Source of the DNA: Halostagnicola kamekurae
Lineage (GTDB): Archaea; Halobacteriota; Halobacteria; Halobacteriales; Natrialbaceae
Reading direction: 5' to 3'
Length of the DNA: 64,000 nt
NCBI RefSeq assembly: GCF_900116205.1
Contig: NZ_FOZS01000004.1
Coordinates: 124,001-188,000, forward strand
In this document: in pieces, positions 17,872 through 26,892 of the stretch
Position numbering within the stretch: the stretch's first letter is position 1
Layout: every line of letters starts with the position of its first letter
Position numbers and translations under genes: made by a program
The notes under the pieces: model-generated
Database searches by the model: none
What the model saw: only the letters and a program-made list of their open reading frames with translations
What the model was told of the DNA's origin: nothing

Positions 17872-17887
17872 TTTAGGCTAGCCTAAA
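17872..17887. promoter_or_regulatory. Iron box C, leader ORF-iucC
   Basis: TTTAGGCTAGCCTAAA, a perfect 16-bp palindrome with core 17873-17886, ending 6 nt before the ATG at 17892. Same core as box A and same 6-nt offset as boxes E and G. Confidence 0.85.
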
Positions 17888-17891
17888 AATC

Positions 17892-17972
17892 ATGCAACTG
17901 CGTTTTACGCACACAAACTGCGTTGAATCGTCCGGCTTCCACCCAGTGACCGAGTTCCGGAGGGCTGCGTGA
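17892..17972 (+). CDS. 26-codon leader ORF before iucC
   Basis: An ORF from ATG 17892 (MQLRFTHTNC...) to TGA 17970-17972, whose stop overlaps the iucC start (TGATG). Its ATG stands 6 nt from iron box C and about 27 nt from the TATA box, exactly where a leaderless start is expected. It ends inside the iucC ribosome binding site context (GGAGG at 17959-17963). It may only couple ribosomes to iucC, or may act as a regulatory leader peptide. No homologue is known to me. Confidence 0.5.
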   Translation: MQLRFTHTNCVESSGFHPVTEFRRAA

Positions 17973-19819
17973 TGGATAACATAGAACGCATCGAGGCAGT
18001 GTTCAGGGAGGACGTGTGGGAACGCGTCAACCGAAACCTGTTACAGAAGGTCATCGCGGAGTTCATGTACGAGGACGTGCTTACCCCGAAGCCCGTGGCG
18101 ACCGTCTCGGCCGACGATGCCGAACCGGGCGAGTTCTGGAAACGGTACCACCTCACTCTGACAGATGGCGTCGAGTATCGATTTGAGATTCAGGAACGAC
18201 CGCTAGACAGCTATCGGGTTCGTCCGGGGACCATCCGGCGACGCGACGGCGATAACGCGTGGCAACCCGCTACCGACCCAATCCAATTCTTGCTTGATGC
18301 GCGCACGTATATCGGCATCGAGCCGACGACGACGGCCCACCTCGTCCGCGAGTTCGACAACACGCTCGTCGCTGACGCGCATATCGAGGCTGGGAAAACC
18401 GACCGGACGGATGTTTCGATCCTCGACTTGCCGTATGCCGAGGTAGAGGGAGAGATGGAGGGACATCCCTGGTATACGTACAATAAGGGTCGGATCGGGT
18501 TCGATTACGACGACTACCTGAAATACGCGCCCGAGTCGACGACACCACAGCGCCTGTCGTGGATCGCGGTCAGTCGCGAACGCGGAACGTTCACCGCCGT
18601 CGACGGACTCGATCACGCGGCTCTCCTAGCAGACGAGTTGGGCGACCGCTACGACGCGTTTCGAAGGAAGCTAGACGAGACGGGACTCGACCCGGCGGAC
18701 TACCTATATCTCCCCGTCCACGACTGGCAGTGGAACGACAGCATCGTCCAACTATTCGCCGAGGACATCGCCACCGACGCAATCGTCCCGCTCGGGGAAG
18801 GGCCCGACGAGTATCTCCCACAGCAGTCGATACGAACGTTCTCGAACGTCACCAATCCCGAGAAGCGACACGTGAAACTGCCGATCAAAGTGCTCAATAC
18901 GAACGTCTATCGTGGAATTCTAGGAGAGCAAGCTGAGGCGGCGCCGGCGGTGACCGAGTTCATCAAGTCGACGCGTGACGGCGACAGGTTCCTCCGCGAA
19001 GAGTGCGAATTACTCCTGCCCGGCGAGGTTGCCAGCGTCAACTACGACCATCCAAAATTTTCGCAATTTGACGAAGCACCGTACCAGTACCACGAGCTAC
19101 TCGGGTGTGTCTGGCGCGAGAGCGTCAATTCGATGCTGACCGAAGACGAGCGGCCGCTCACGCTCGCCGCACTCCTCCACGAAGACTTCGACGGGACGCC
19201 GGTCGCCGCGAAACTCGCCGACCGCGCCGGTCTCGAACTGGAGCGCTGGATCGACGAGTTTCTCGAAACGCTGCTCCACCCGTTGCTCCACTACCTCTAC
19301 AAGTACGGACTCGTGTTCATGCCACACGGGACGAACGTCGTGTTAGTCCACGAGAGCGGCGTCCCGACCCGAATCGCGGTCAAGGACTTCGTGGACGAGG
19401 TCGCCATCACCGACCGCGACTTCCCGGAACTAGAGGAGGTGCTTCCCCATCACTTGCGGGACGATGACCGATACAAACACCACATCCTTCACCGGGTTCG
19501 ACCTGATTCGTTGTGTCACCGCATCGTCGGTACGCTATTCGTCGGCGTGTTCCGCTACGTCGCCGACCTGCTTGCATGCCACCGCGGTTACCCGGAGACG
19601 AAGTTATGGCAGCAAGTCGACGACGCTATCGACGCCTACCACACCCGATTCCCCGAACTCGAGTCCCGGTTCGACCTGATCGACCTGCAGCGACCACGGT
19701 TCAAAAAGTACTGTCTCAACCGCAATCGGATGGTGAGACATGGCTACGAGGATGCGACCACCCGCCCCGACGTAGCGACCCACGGCACCCTCTCGAACCC
19801 CCTCTCCGATCTGCCCTGA
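17972..19819 (+). CDS. iucC: IucC-like NIS siderophore synthetase 2
   Basis: 615 residues. It differs from the other two synthetases in having EGHPWYTYNKGRIGF near residue 163 and PVHDWQWNDSIV, FSNVTNPEKRHVKLPIKVLNTNVYRGI and YKYGLVFMPHGTNVVLV, features of the IucC/RhbF/AlcC (type C) branch that condenses an amine with a citrate monoamide. ATG 17972 follows GGAGG by 8 nt; a GTG at 17969 is possible. Probably finishes the siderophore by the second amide bond. The downstream gap to the binding protein holds two iron boxes, so that gene has its own promoter. Confidence 0.92.
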   Translation: MDNIERIEAVFREDVWERVNRNLLQKVIAEFMYEDVLTPKPVATVSADDAEPGEFWKRYHLTLTDGVEYRFEIQERPLDSYRVRPGTIRRRDGDNAWQPATDPIQFLLDARTYIGIEPTTTAHLVREFDNTLVADAHIEAGKTDRTDVSILDLPYAEVEGEMEGHPWYTYNKGRIGFDYDDYLKYAPESTTPQRLSWIAVSRERGTFTAVDGLDHAALLADELGDRYDAFRRKLDETGLDPADYLYLPVHDWQWNDSIVQLFAEDIATDAIVPLGEGPDEYLPQQSIRTFSNVTNPEKRHVKLPIKVLNTNVYRGILGEQAEAAPAVTEFIKSTRDGDRFLREECELLLPGEVASVNYDHPKFSQFDEAPYQYHELLGCVWRESVNSMLTEDERPLTLAALLHEDFDGTPVAAKLADRAGLELERWIDEFLETLLHPLLHYLYKYGLVFMPHGTNVVLVHESGVPTRIAVKDFVDEVAITDRDFPELEEVLPHHLRDDDRYKHHILHRVRPDSLCHRIVGTLFVGVFRYVADLLACHRGYPETKLWQQVDDAIDAYHTRFPELESRFDLIDLQRPRFKKYCLNRNRMVRHGYEDATTRPDVATHGTLSNPLSDLP

Positions 19820-19851
19820 AAGAGTTGAAACCTATGTTTGGCACTGCACTT

Positions 19852-19865
19852 TTTGGCCAGCCTAA
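19852..19865. promoter_or_regulatory. Iron box D, distal site of the binding-protein operon
   Basis: TTTGGCCAGCCTAA, one mismatch in the left arm relative to the locus consensus. It lies 35 bp (centre to centre) upstream of box E, making a tandem pair. Confidence 0.6.
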
Positions 19866-19886
19866 AATAAAAAGAACTAAATTGTA

Positions 19887-19900
19887 TTAGGCCAGCCTAA
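19887..19900. promoter_or_regulatory. Iron box E, proximal site of the binding-protein operon
   Basis: TTAGGCCAGCCTAA, perfect arms, ending 6 nt before the ATG at 19906. The string CCTAAAAATCATGC is shared with box C and its leader ORF. Confidence 0.8.
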
Positions 19901-19905
19901 AAATC

Positions 19906-21084
19906 ATGCTCGACGACAGTCGACTGACACGGAGACAGGTGTTCACAGGAACGACGACCGCGTTTTGTGCTTCACTCGCGGGGTGTGCGTCGGGTTTTGG
20001 ACTCGACGGAACGTCAGACTCGACGGATGGGTCGACTAACAGCCACGAGGCCTGCATCGAACCCGCCGGTTGCGTTACCTTCGAAGAAATCCCGGAGACG
20101 TACATCGTCAATAACGGAGAGTGGGCGGACATGGCGTTCGCGCTCGGCCAGCGGGACGGCTTCGTGACCTCGGCGTACATGATTCCCGGATTTCTCTTCG
20201 AGCCCTTCGGCCTCGACGTACCGCCGCTTTCGGAGACTGAGTCGCTGTCGCAAACGGACTGGGACAAAGAGATGTTCTTCGAACTCGATCCGGACGTCAT
20301 CCTGATGGATCCAAACTACATGCACAAGACGGGCTGGGATGACGCATGGGACGAATCCGATACCGAGGATATCAAGGAGCTTGTTGCCCCCTTCTTCGGA
20401 AACAACATACTTCGTCGTCGCGAATGGCACGACTACAAGCTGTACTCGCTGTATGGAGCGCTCGAGCGGCTCGCGGACCTGTTCGATGAGCGCGAGCGCT
20501 ACGAAGCTCTCGCCGACGTTCACGACTCCATGCAAGACGAGATTCAATCCCGGCTCCCGCCAACTGAGGAGCGTCCGGAAATTGGGCTGATCAACAGCGC
20601 GTCCAGCCCGAGGGAGGGGACGTTCTATCCGATGCGGACGCAGGTCGAAGGCGTCGAGTTGAAGCCGTACCGCGATCTCGATGTCGGTAGCGCCTTCTCG
20701 GAAAAACACGTACAGGGCGGGACTATCGGCTACGAGCAACTCCTCGAGGTCGATCCCGAGATACTCGTCGCCCACTGGGGAATCGGCATGACAGGCGACC
20801 AGAACACGTTCTCTCCGGAGGCGTTCCGTGAGAAGTATGTGCGGCCGCTCGAGGAGGACCCCGTCGGAAGCCAACTCACCGCCGTTCGAGAAGGCAACGT
20901 GTACCCGGGTGCGTTCGGTTCGCAAGGACCGCTGGTGAATCTCCTCCAAACCGAACTGGTCGCACAGCAGATGTATCCCGACGAGTTCGGTGCGTTCGAA
21001 CTCGAACGATTCCCCGAGATCCCCTCGGAAAAGCAGCTGTTTGACCGACAGCACGTAAGAGACATCGTCGCCGGCCGCATCTAA
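19906..21084 (+). CDS. Fe(III)-siderophore ABC transporter substrate-binding lipoprotein
   Basis: 392 residues. Tat signal with lipobox: TRRQVFTGTTTAFCASLAGC, lipidated Cys27, so anchored outside the membrane. A Thr/Ser-rich linker leads to a two-lobed periplasmic-binding-protein domain (FhuD/BtuF type) with ELDPDVILMD, GGTIGYEQLLEVDPEILV and VREGNVYPGAF. It would capture the ferric siderophore for the FecCD permease at 25467. The ATG is 6 nt from iron box E, implying a leaderless iron-repressed transcript. Followed by a 55-codon ORF and the ABC exporter in the same direction. Confidence 0.9.
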   Translation: MLDDSRLTRRQVFTGTTTAFCASLAGCASGFGLDGTSDSTDGSTNSHEACIEPAGCVTFEEIPETYIVNNGEWADMAFALGQRDGFVTSAYMIPGFLFEPFGLDVPPLSETESLSQTDWDKEMFFELDPDVILMDPNYMHKTGWDDAWDESDTEDIKELVAPFFGNNILRRREWHDYKLYSLYGALERLADLFDERERYEALADVHDSMQDEIQSRLPPTEERPEIGLINSASSPREGTFYPMRTQVEGVELKPYRDLDVGSAFSEKHVQGGTIGYEQLLEVDPEILVAHWGIGMTGDQNTFSPEAFREKYVRPLEEDPVGSQLTAVREGNVYPGAFGSQGPLVNLLQTELVAQQMYPDEFGAFELERFPEIPSEKQLFDRQHVRDIVAGRI

Positions 21085-21089
21085 CCACG

Positions 21090-21257
21090 ATGGATACAGA
21101 GCCACACGGGAACCGGGCGGAGCTTGCGAGCGGGCCCGAAATTGCTAGCCAGACGGGAGAGCTATCGCGGCGCATCGACGAGAACAGCCAGGCGAGCGGC
21201 CGAAGTGGCAGGTCGAGCCTCAGTTCGCGACAGCAGACCGATGGATCGATAGTATGA
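21090..21257 (+). CDS. 55-codon ORF coupling binding protein and ABC exporter
   Basis: ATG 21090 (MDTEPHGNRAELA...) begins 5 nt after the binding-protein stop; its TGA overlaps the exporter start (ATGA at 21254-21257). The product is very polar, rich in Ser, Gly, Arg and Gln, without a hydrophobic segment or known motif. The tight spacing argues for translation as part of the operon, but the odd composition leaves open that it is only a ribosome bridge. Confidence 0.45.
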   Translation: MDTEPHGNRAELASGPEIASQTGELSRRIDENSQASGRSGRSSLSSRQQTDGSIV

Positions 21258-23167
21258 GCACATCGGACGAGGACCGCAACGAGCGGGTATTCGAGACCTG
21301 CCAGAAGCGCGTCACCAGTCCTCTGCTTCGGCTGTTCCGCAAGTATGGGAGACCGGAGGCTGGCTGGTTGGTGGTGGGCTTGCTCGCTAGTTTGGGTGCC
21401 CACAGCGCGACGCTCGTGACACCGCTCGTCTTGGGAACGACGATCGACGCCGTCTTCACGGGGACGAGCGCTTATCGGCTACCCCTGGTACCAGTCGCGT
21501 GGCTGCCTTCGGAGCCGACGGGTCAATTTTGGCTGTCCGCCGGACTCGTCGCAGCATCGCTCCTGATGACGGCGGTGTTGACGTGGCTCCGGGGCGTCGC
21601 GATGAACGTCTTCGCCTACAAGATGCTATACGAGATACGGACAGACGCGTACGAGCGGCTCCAACGTCTCGATATGTCGTTTTTCGACAACACTCAGACC
21701 GGGGAGATAATGTCCGTCCTCGACAACGACGCGTCGAATCTCGAAACGTTCCTCGACAACGGCTTGAGTCAAAGTACCCGCATCTTTGCCGTCGTCATCG
21801 GTATCTCGGCCGTGCTCTTTCACACCAACGCGCAACTTGCGATGATCACGCTCCTCGCCGTGCCCTTACTGCTTGCGTTCACTTGGTGGTTCATGCGAGT
21901 CGTTGAGCCTCGTTACGCGACGCTCCGCTCGGTGATCGGAAACCTCAACACGCAGATCGAAAACGGCATCAGCGGGATCCAATTGGTCAAAACAGCGAAT
22001 ACCGAACTACACGAGAACGAAAAAATGCAAGCGGTGTCACGCGACGTGTTCGAGGCTCGAGTCGCCGTCTCGAAGCTGGCGTTTATCTACCGTCCAGGGA
22101 TGAAACTACTGACTGGGACGGCATTGCTCACGACGTTCATCGTCGGTGGCATCTGGGTCTTCGCTGGCCCACCGTTCGTGTTTTCCGGAGAGCTGAGCGT
22201 CGGCGATTTCGTCGTCTTCGTCCTGTTGACACAACAGCTAACCGCACCGCTCTCGCAGCTCTCGAACATCGTCGACTGGTACGAGAACGCGCGCGCCTCG
22301 GGAAAGCGGATCTGTGGGCTGTTCGATGTTCCGATTCGGGTCCGTGATTCCCCGGATGCAACCGTCCTCGACGCCGTCGATGGGCGGATCGACTACGAGG
22401 ATGTCCGGTTCGCTTACCCTGGTGGAGAGCAGGTCCTCGACGGGATCGACTTCACCGCTGAGACCGGTGAGACGGTCGCGCTGGTCGGACCGACCGGAGC
22501 CGGGAAGTCGACGGTCGCGAAGCTACTCGTGCGATTGCACGACGTCAACGGGGGGACCATCCGGATCGACGGACAAGACGTGGAAGGCGTCGATCTCGCT
22601 AGTCTCCGGTCGGCGGTCGGCTACGTTAGTCAGGGGACGGTGCTGTTCGATGGAACGATCGCCGAGAACATCCAATACGGCCGGTTCGACGCGACAGACA
22701 GGGAGATCCGCGACGCTGCGCGGGCCGCTCAGGCCCACGAGTTCGTCGAGCGACTCTCGGCTGGCTACGAAACGCAGGTGGGAGAGCGCGGCGTGAAACT
22801 CTCAGGCGGCCAGCGCCAGCGGATCGCACTCGCTCGAGTCATTCTTCAGGATCCGGCAATTGTCGTGCTCGATGAGGCGACTGCGAGAGTCGATACCGAG
22901 ACCGAAGCTCTCATCCAAAAATCGTTGGATCGTCTCACGGCAAACCGTACGACGATCGCGATCGCCCACCGACTATCGACCATCAAGGACGCGGACAAAA
23001 TTCTCGTCCTCGACGACGGTCAGATCGTCGAGCGAGGCACCCACCAGTCGCTTCTGACTGAGGACGGCCTCTACGCGAACCTCTGGGGGGTACAGGCGGG
23101 AGAGATCGAAGCGTTACCTGATGAGTTCTTCGAGCGGGCCGCCGAGTCGTGGATCACTCACGAGTGA
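21254..23167 (+). CDS. ABC exporter, fused membrane and ATPase domains
   Basis: 637 residues. Residues about 35-340 carry six membrane spans with exporter loops (YEIRTDAYERLQRLDMSFFDN, TGEIMSVLDNDASNLE). The ATPase follows with Walker A GPTGAGKST near 412, Q-loop, LSGGQRQRIALARV signature, Walker B IVVLDEATA and the IAHRLSTIKDAD switch. MsbA-like half-transporter, working as a homodimer. In a siderophore locus it is the likely exporter of the finished desferri-siderophore. It is co-transcribed with the binding protein from boxes D/E. Drug or lipid export is a less likely alternative. Confidence 0.9.
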   Translation: MSTSDEDRNERVFETCQKRVTSPLLRLFRKYGRPEAGWLVVGLLASLGAHSATLVTPLVLGTTIDAVFTGTSAYRLPLVPVAWLPSEPTGQFWLSAGLVAASLLMTAVLTWLRGVAMNVFAYKMLYEIRTDAYERLQRLDMSFFDNTQTGEIMSVLDNDASNLETFLDNGLSQSTRIFAVVIGISAVLFHTNAQLAMITLLAVPLLLAFTWWFMRVVEPRYATLRSVIGNLNTQIENGISGIQLVKTANTELHENEKMQAVSRDVFEARVAVSKLAFIYRPGMKLLTGTALLTTFIVGGIWVFAGPPFVFSGELSVGDFVVFVLLTQQLTAPLSQLSNIVDWYENARASGKRICGLFDVPIRVRDSPDATVLDAVDGRIDYEDVRFAYPGGEQVLDGIDFTAETGETVALVGPTGAGKSTVAKLLVRLHDVNGGTIRIDGQDVEGVDLASLRSAVGYVSQGTVLFDGTIAENIQYGRFDATDREIRDAARAAQAHEFVERLSAGYETQVGERGVKLSGGQRQRIALARVILQDPAIVVLDEATARVDTETEALIQKSLDRLTANRTTIAIAHRLSTIKDADKILVLDDGQIVERGTHQSLLTEDGLYANLWGVQAGEIEALPDEFFERAAESWITHE

Positions 23168-23229
23168 CGAACGAACGCCGCCCTGTGAGGAATCCGCTCT
23201 CTGGGCTCTGAATGGACCCGAACCTATTT

Positions 23230-23243
23230 TTAGGCTGGCCTAA
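23230..23243. promoter_or_regulatory. Iron box F, third synthetase
   Basis: TTAGGCTGGCCTAA with perfect arms, embedded in CCTATTTTTAGG, a TATA-like run centred about 27 nt before the ATG at 23255. Operator and core promoter therefore overlap. Confidence 0.8.
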
Positions 23244-23254
23244 AATAAAGGGCA

Positions 23255-25321
23255 ATGACGAGACGCCTGGTACACGACGGGAGAGAGGAGTCGGCGCCGC
23301 TTACCCACGCAGCGTTGACGGTCTGCGAGCGGCGAGTGTTGCCCGCGGCGGCGTACTACGCCGACCGGCACAATCTATCGATGCCTGCTGACGAAGCGTA
23401 TCGGCGTGAACTGGTACCGGCGCGGCGCTCGATATTGGATCGGTTGCTCGGCGGACTGGCTCGCGACGTACCCCGAGGAATTTCGGACCCGATGACGGTC
23501 GACGCCAGCGAAGGGTTGGCAGAGCAAGTCGACGCCCTCTCGGGTGTTCCGGAACTGTGTGCGATGCCCGAACAGCTTCCCAATCCCGGTGATGCCGACC
23601 AACTGCTCCTGATCCGGTTCCCGAGCGCGGCGGCGACGGTCGTCACACCTCTCTGTTCGATCCGAGGGTTCGACCGATTCGAGTTCGGCCGCTGGGCCGT
23701 GACGTGTCGCTCGGACGGAGTCGAACCTATCGGATCCCCTGAATCACTCGTCTCGCTTCTGTACGGATCGGACGCCATCCCGACGGCAGACGACGCGGAT
23801 CGGTTCCGATCGGAAATTGGGGAGAGCGTTGCGAACCTCGCGTTAGCACGACTTGGTCGGCGGGTGCTGTGGGACGATTTCGACGTACCGCCGACGCCGA
23901 CGGCGGAAGAGACGCGTTCGGCAGCCGACTCGATGGCGTTCTTCGATCGGTTGGTATCGGGCGGCCACCCGATCCATCCTGGTGCGAAACTCCGACAAGG
24001 TATGTCGGCGACTGAAGCGCTGTCGCTCACTCCCGAGTTCGTCGATTCGATCCAGCTCCGTTTTGTCGCCATCGACGAGGCGTGGACACTCTCGGTGGCC
24101 GACAGCGGACCCTCGCTGACCGAGCGGCTTTACGAGTTGTTTCCCGGACTCGCGGACGCAACTGCAGCCGCGGTGCCGCCCGATCGTGATCCCGATAGCT
24201 ACGCCGTCGTTCCCGTCCACCCATGGCAGTTCAGGCACGTCGTCCCCGACCGCTACGCGGTCGCCCGGCGAGACGATCGCGTCGTTCCGGTCCCGTCGTA
24301 CACGCGGTCGGTCTCGCCGTTACTCTCACTGCGGACGGTCGTCCCTGACCCGGCCGAGAGCGCGATCGCGACGCCTCCTCATCTCAAGCTCGCGATCGGC
24401 ATCCAGACGACGAACGCAGTCCGAACCCTCTCGCCGAGCGTCGTCGCCGACGGGCCACAATTGAGTCAGTTTCTCCAGCGAACCTGTGAGGGGGCTTCGT
24501 TTGAACGCTTCGGTATCCGTCCGGAGTCCGCGACAACGTGTTACTACCCGCCGGACGGCTCCCGCTATCAGGGAACGAGATACGACGACGTTCGACACCT
24601 CGGAGCGCTCCTCAGACAGAGTCCAAACCGTCACCCGGTCGTCGATGATGGCGAGCGAGTGATGACCGCCGCGAGCCTTCTCTCGTGTCCGCCACCGGGC
24701 GATCGATCGGTGCTCTCGGCACTCCTGGATGCGTACGGTGACAGTGAGGGGACCGCGAGCAGGGCCGAGACCGTCGACGGCTTTCTCTCGGCTTACCTCG
24801 ACGCGGTCGTTCCAGGACCGCTGACGCTTTTCGTGAAACACGGTATCGCCTTGGAGGCCCACCTTCAGAACACGGGTATCGTGTTCGACGACGGCCGGCC
24901 AGTGGGCGCGCTCGTCGGTGATTTCGGCGACATTAGATTGCTCGAGCAACGCCTCGAGGACGCCTCGATCGACCTCTATCCAGGGTCGGATGTCTGTACC
25001 CAGGACCCAGACGAAGCGCGCGAGAAACTCTGGTACGCACTGTTCCAGAATCATCTCGGGGAGCTGGTTGGCCGACTAGCCGCGACCGAGCCCGTATCCG
25101 GACCCGACTGCTGGTCTCTCGTCAGAGGACGATGCGAGCGCGTGTTCGATCGACTCGCAACCGATGGGGCGATACCCGACGACTGGATCGCGGCTGACCG
25201 CGACTCGCTTTTCGCGTCGCGTCTCGCTCACAAGCCGCTGACCGCCATGCGGCTTCGGGACGTAGACGAGTGGCCCCGAACGACGGTGGCGAATCCACTA
25301 GCTGACTCGGACGAGCGGTGA
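23255..25321 (+). CDS. IucA/IucC family NIS siderophore synthetase 3
   Basis: 688 residues, longer than the family norm of about 580-620, with an extended N-terminus. Motifs: GGHPIHPGAKLRQGMS near residue 237, AVVPVHPWQFRHV, SPLLSLRTVV, LKLAIGIQTTNAVRT and VKHGIALEAHLQNTGIV. The C-terminus has LWYALFQNHLGELV. It is closer in motifs to synthetase 1 than to the IucC-like one. It provides a third carboxylate-amine condensation. Monocistronic under iron box F; leaderless start at 23255. Its exact substrates cannot be read from sequence. Confidence 0.92.
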   Translation: MTRRLVHDGREESAPLTHAALTVCERRVLPAAAYYADRHNLSMPADEAYRRELVPARRSILDRLLGGLARDVPRGISDPMTVDASEGLAEQVDALSGVPELCAMPEQLPNPGDADQLLLIRFPSAAATVVTPLCSIRGFDRFEFGRWAVTCRSDGVEPIGSPESLVSLLYGSDAIPTADDADRFRSEIGESVANLALARLGRRVLWDDFDVPPTPTAEETRSAADSMAFFDRLVSGGHPIHPGAKLRQGMSATEALSLTPEFVDSIQLRFVAIDEAWTLSVADSGPSLTERLYELFPGLADATAAAVPPDRDPDSYAVVPVHPWQFRHVVPDRYAVARRDDRVVPVPSYTRSVSPLLSLRTVVPDPAESAIATPPHLKLAIGIQTTNAVRTLSPSVVADGPQLSQFLQRTCEGASFERFGIRPESATTCYYPPDGSRYQGTRYDDVRHLGALLRQSPNRHPVVDDGERVMTAASLLSCPPPGDRSVLSALLDAYGDSEGTASRAETVDGFLSAYLDAVVPGPLTLFVKHGIALEAHLQNTGIVFDDGRPVGALVGDFGDIRLLEQRLEDASIDLYPGSDVCTQDPDEAREKLWYALFQNHLGELVGRLAATEPVSGPDCWSLVRGRCERVFDRLATDGAIPDDWIAADRDSLFASRLAHKPLTAMRLRDVDEWPRTTVANPLADSDER

Positions 25322-25466
25322 TTTCAGCAAGTAACCTTTCCGGGTTGTCGTCACGGTGACCGGTTATCCGGCGGATTTACCGACCAACAGTTGTCGATAA
25401 TCGAATCATTTGTCTCATCTGGACCGCTGCCGTTCGTCCGTGCGTCGGTCCTCACGTCCTGCGATG

Positions 25467-26582
25467 TTAGATCTCACCCATCTGATCTTGCTTGCGCATT
25501 AGGTAGAGAAAGTACGGTCCGCCGAGGAGTCCCGTCACGACGCCGACTGGGACCTGGATGGGGCTCAACGCGAGCCGTGCCCCAACATCGGCGGCAACCA
25601 TCAGTGCTGGCCCGGCGAACAAACAGCCGATTATAAGCTTCTTGTAGTCGCTTCCCACGATATTTCGGACCATGTGTGGAACGATGAGGCCGACGAAGCC
25701 GACGATGCCCGCGACGGCGATGCTCGCGGCGGCCGCAAGTACTGCGACGCCGGAGAGGGCGAATCGAACCTTCTCGACGCTCATACCAAGGGAGCTTGCA
25801 GTCTGCTCACCGAGTAGCAAGACGTTCAGTTGGCGGGCGCTGATGAACGCGAGTAGCATCGCCATGGCGCTCCACGGCAGCGCCATCCGGACCTGCTCCC
25901 AGTCGGTACCCGTCAGCGAGCCGGTGGTCCACGCGATCGCAGACTGCACGACGCCGATGTCGTCAGCGAAGAAGAACAGCGCCGTCTGAAACGATCCGAA
26001 GATATTGGCGACGATAACGCCCGCAAGGACGAGTCGAACTGGCGAGGTACCGTTCTTCCATGCGATGGCGTAGACGATCAGGAACGCGATCGCGCCGCCC
26101 ATGGAGGCGATGATCGGTAGGAATGCGGCCAGTCCCGAGAAGACGACGAGCGTCAGCAGGATCATCAGCCCCGCACCGGAGGAGACGCCGAGGATGAACG
26201 GACTGGCGAGTTCATTCCGGGTGACGGCCTGAAAAATCGCTCCCGAGACGGCGAGGTTCATTCCGACGATAATGCCGACCAATACCCGTGGAAGTCGGAG
26301 CGTCCAGACGATGAGACTCTCAGGACTCATCTCTGGAACCTCGGCTCCGAGTAGGAACGCCTCCCAGGCTTGGACGTTAAAGATGACTTCGGGGTCGAAT
26401 ACAGCCTGCCAAGCCTCGATGGTGGTCATCGAGAACGAACCGAACGTAACTTGAACGAGCCCACCGAGGACGACTACGACGAGACTCCCGAGACAGAGAC
26501 TGATGAGCGAGCCGTCGAAGGCACTCAGCCATTCGTCGCGCCAGCCGCTCGAATCGGAGTTGGACGCGGTTTCGGTTACCAT
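25467..26582 (-). CDS. FecCD-type Fe(III)-siderophore ABC permease
   Basis: 371 residues, about ten membrane spans, with an N-terminal acidic extension. Family features: WTLRLPRVLVGIIVGMNLAVSGAIFQAVTRNELASP, GVSSGAG, LVLAGVIVANIF, ISARQLNVLLLGEQTASSLG, GIVGFVGLIVPHMVRNIVG and a C-terminal GVVTGLLGGPYFLYLM. Works with the binding protein at 19906; no cognate ATPase is in this window, so an FhuC/BtuD-type subunit must be elsewhere. ATG 26582 has GGTGA 8 nt upstream. It is preceded by an 86-codon ORF and a tandem pair of iron boxes. Confidence 0.92.
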   Translation of the reverse strand: MVTETASNSDSSGWRDEWLSAFDGSLISLCLGSLVVVVLGGLVQVTFGSFSMTTIEAWQAVFDPEVIFNVQAWEAFLLGAEVPEMSPESLIVWTLRLPRVLVGIIVGMNLAVSGAIFQAVTRNELASPFILGVSSGAGLMILLTLVVFSGLAAFLPIIASMGGAIAFLIVYAIAWKNGTSPVRLVLAGVIVANIFGSFQTALFFFADDIGVVQSAIAWTTGSLTGTDWEQVRMALPWSAMAMLLAFISARQLNVLLLGEQTASSLGMSVEKVRFALSGVAVLAAAASIAVAGIVGFVGLIVPHMVRNIVGSDYKKLIIGCLFAGPALMVAADVGARLALSPIQVPVGVVTGLLGGPYFLYLMRKQDQMGEI

Positions 26583-26590
26583 CTACTCGG

Positions 26591-26851
26591 TCACCACTCC
26601 AACGAACTGTTTGCGGATCCGTTCGGGGTCACTGGGTACGAGGAAACGCCGCCGTATCCGCTCTCTTTCATCCCTGATATGGGAACTTTGGGTATTCCTG
26701 TAATGGCACTTGGACTTGCTCGTACTCGATGTTGCTCCGAGGTCAGATTGTCTGAATAGGTATCGCGGAGTCCATCGCGGACGCCCGGTCTCTTTTCCTT
26801 TCCGTAGTTACACCGTGTCAGTGTTTTGTATTTAGGAGGATCGCCTACCAT
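26591..26851 (-). CDS. 86-codon ORF between iron boxes and FecCD permease
   Basis: Starts at ATG 26851, 6 nt from iron box G, the same offset as the binding-protein gene and the iucC leader ORF. It ends 8 nt before the permease start. The product (MVGDPPKYKTLTRCNYGKEK...) is not acidic like its neighbours and has no recognised domain. The promoter geometry suggests it is the first translated ORF of the permease transcript; whether the peptide has a function is unknown. Confidence 0.4.
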   Translation of the reverse strand: MVGDPPKYKTLTRCNYGKEKRPGVRDGLRDTYSDNLTSEQHRVRASPSAITGIPKVPISGMKESGYGGVSSYPVTPNGSANSSLEW

Positions 26852-26856
26852 GTGGT

Positions 26857-26870
26857 TTTGGCTGGCCTAA
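26857..26870. promoter_or_regulatory. Iron box G, proximal site of the permease transcript
   Basis: TTTGGCTGGCCTAA (one arm mismatch), 6 nt upstream of ATG 26851. Confidence 0.65.
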
Positions 26871-26892
26871 ACCAACAAATCAGTTTCGAAGT

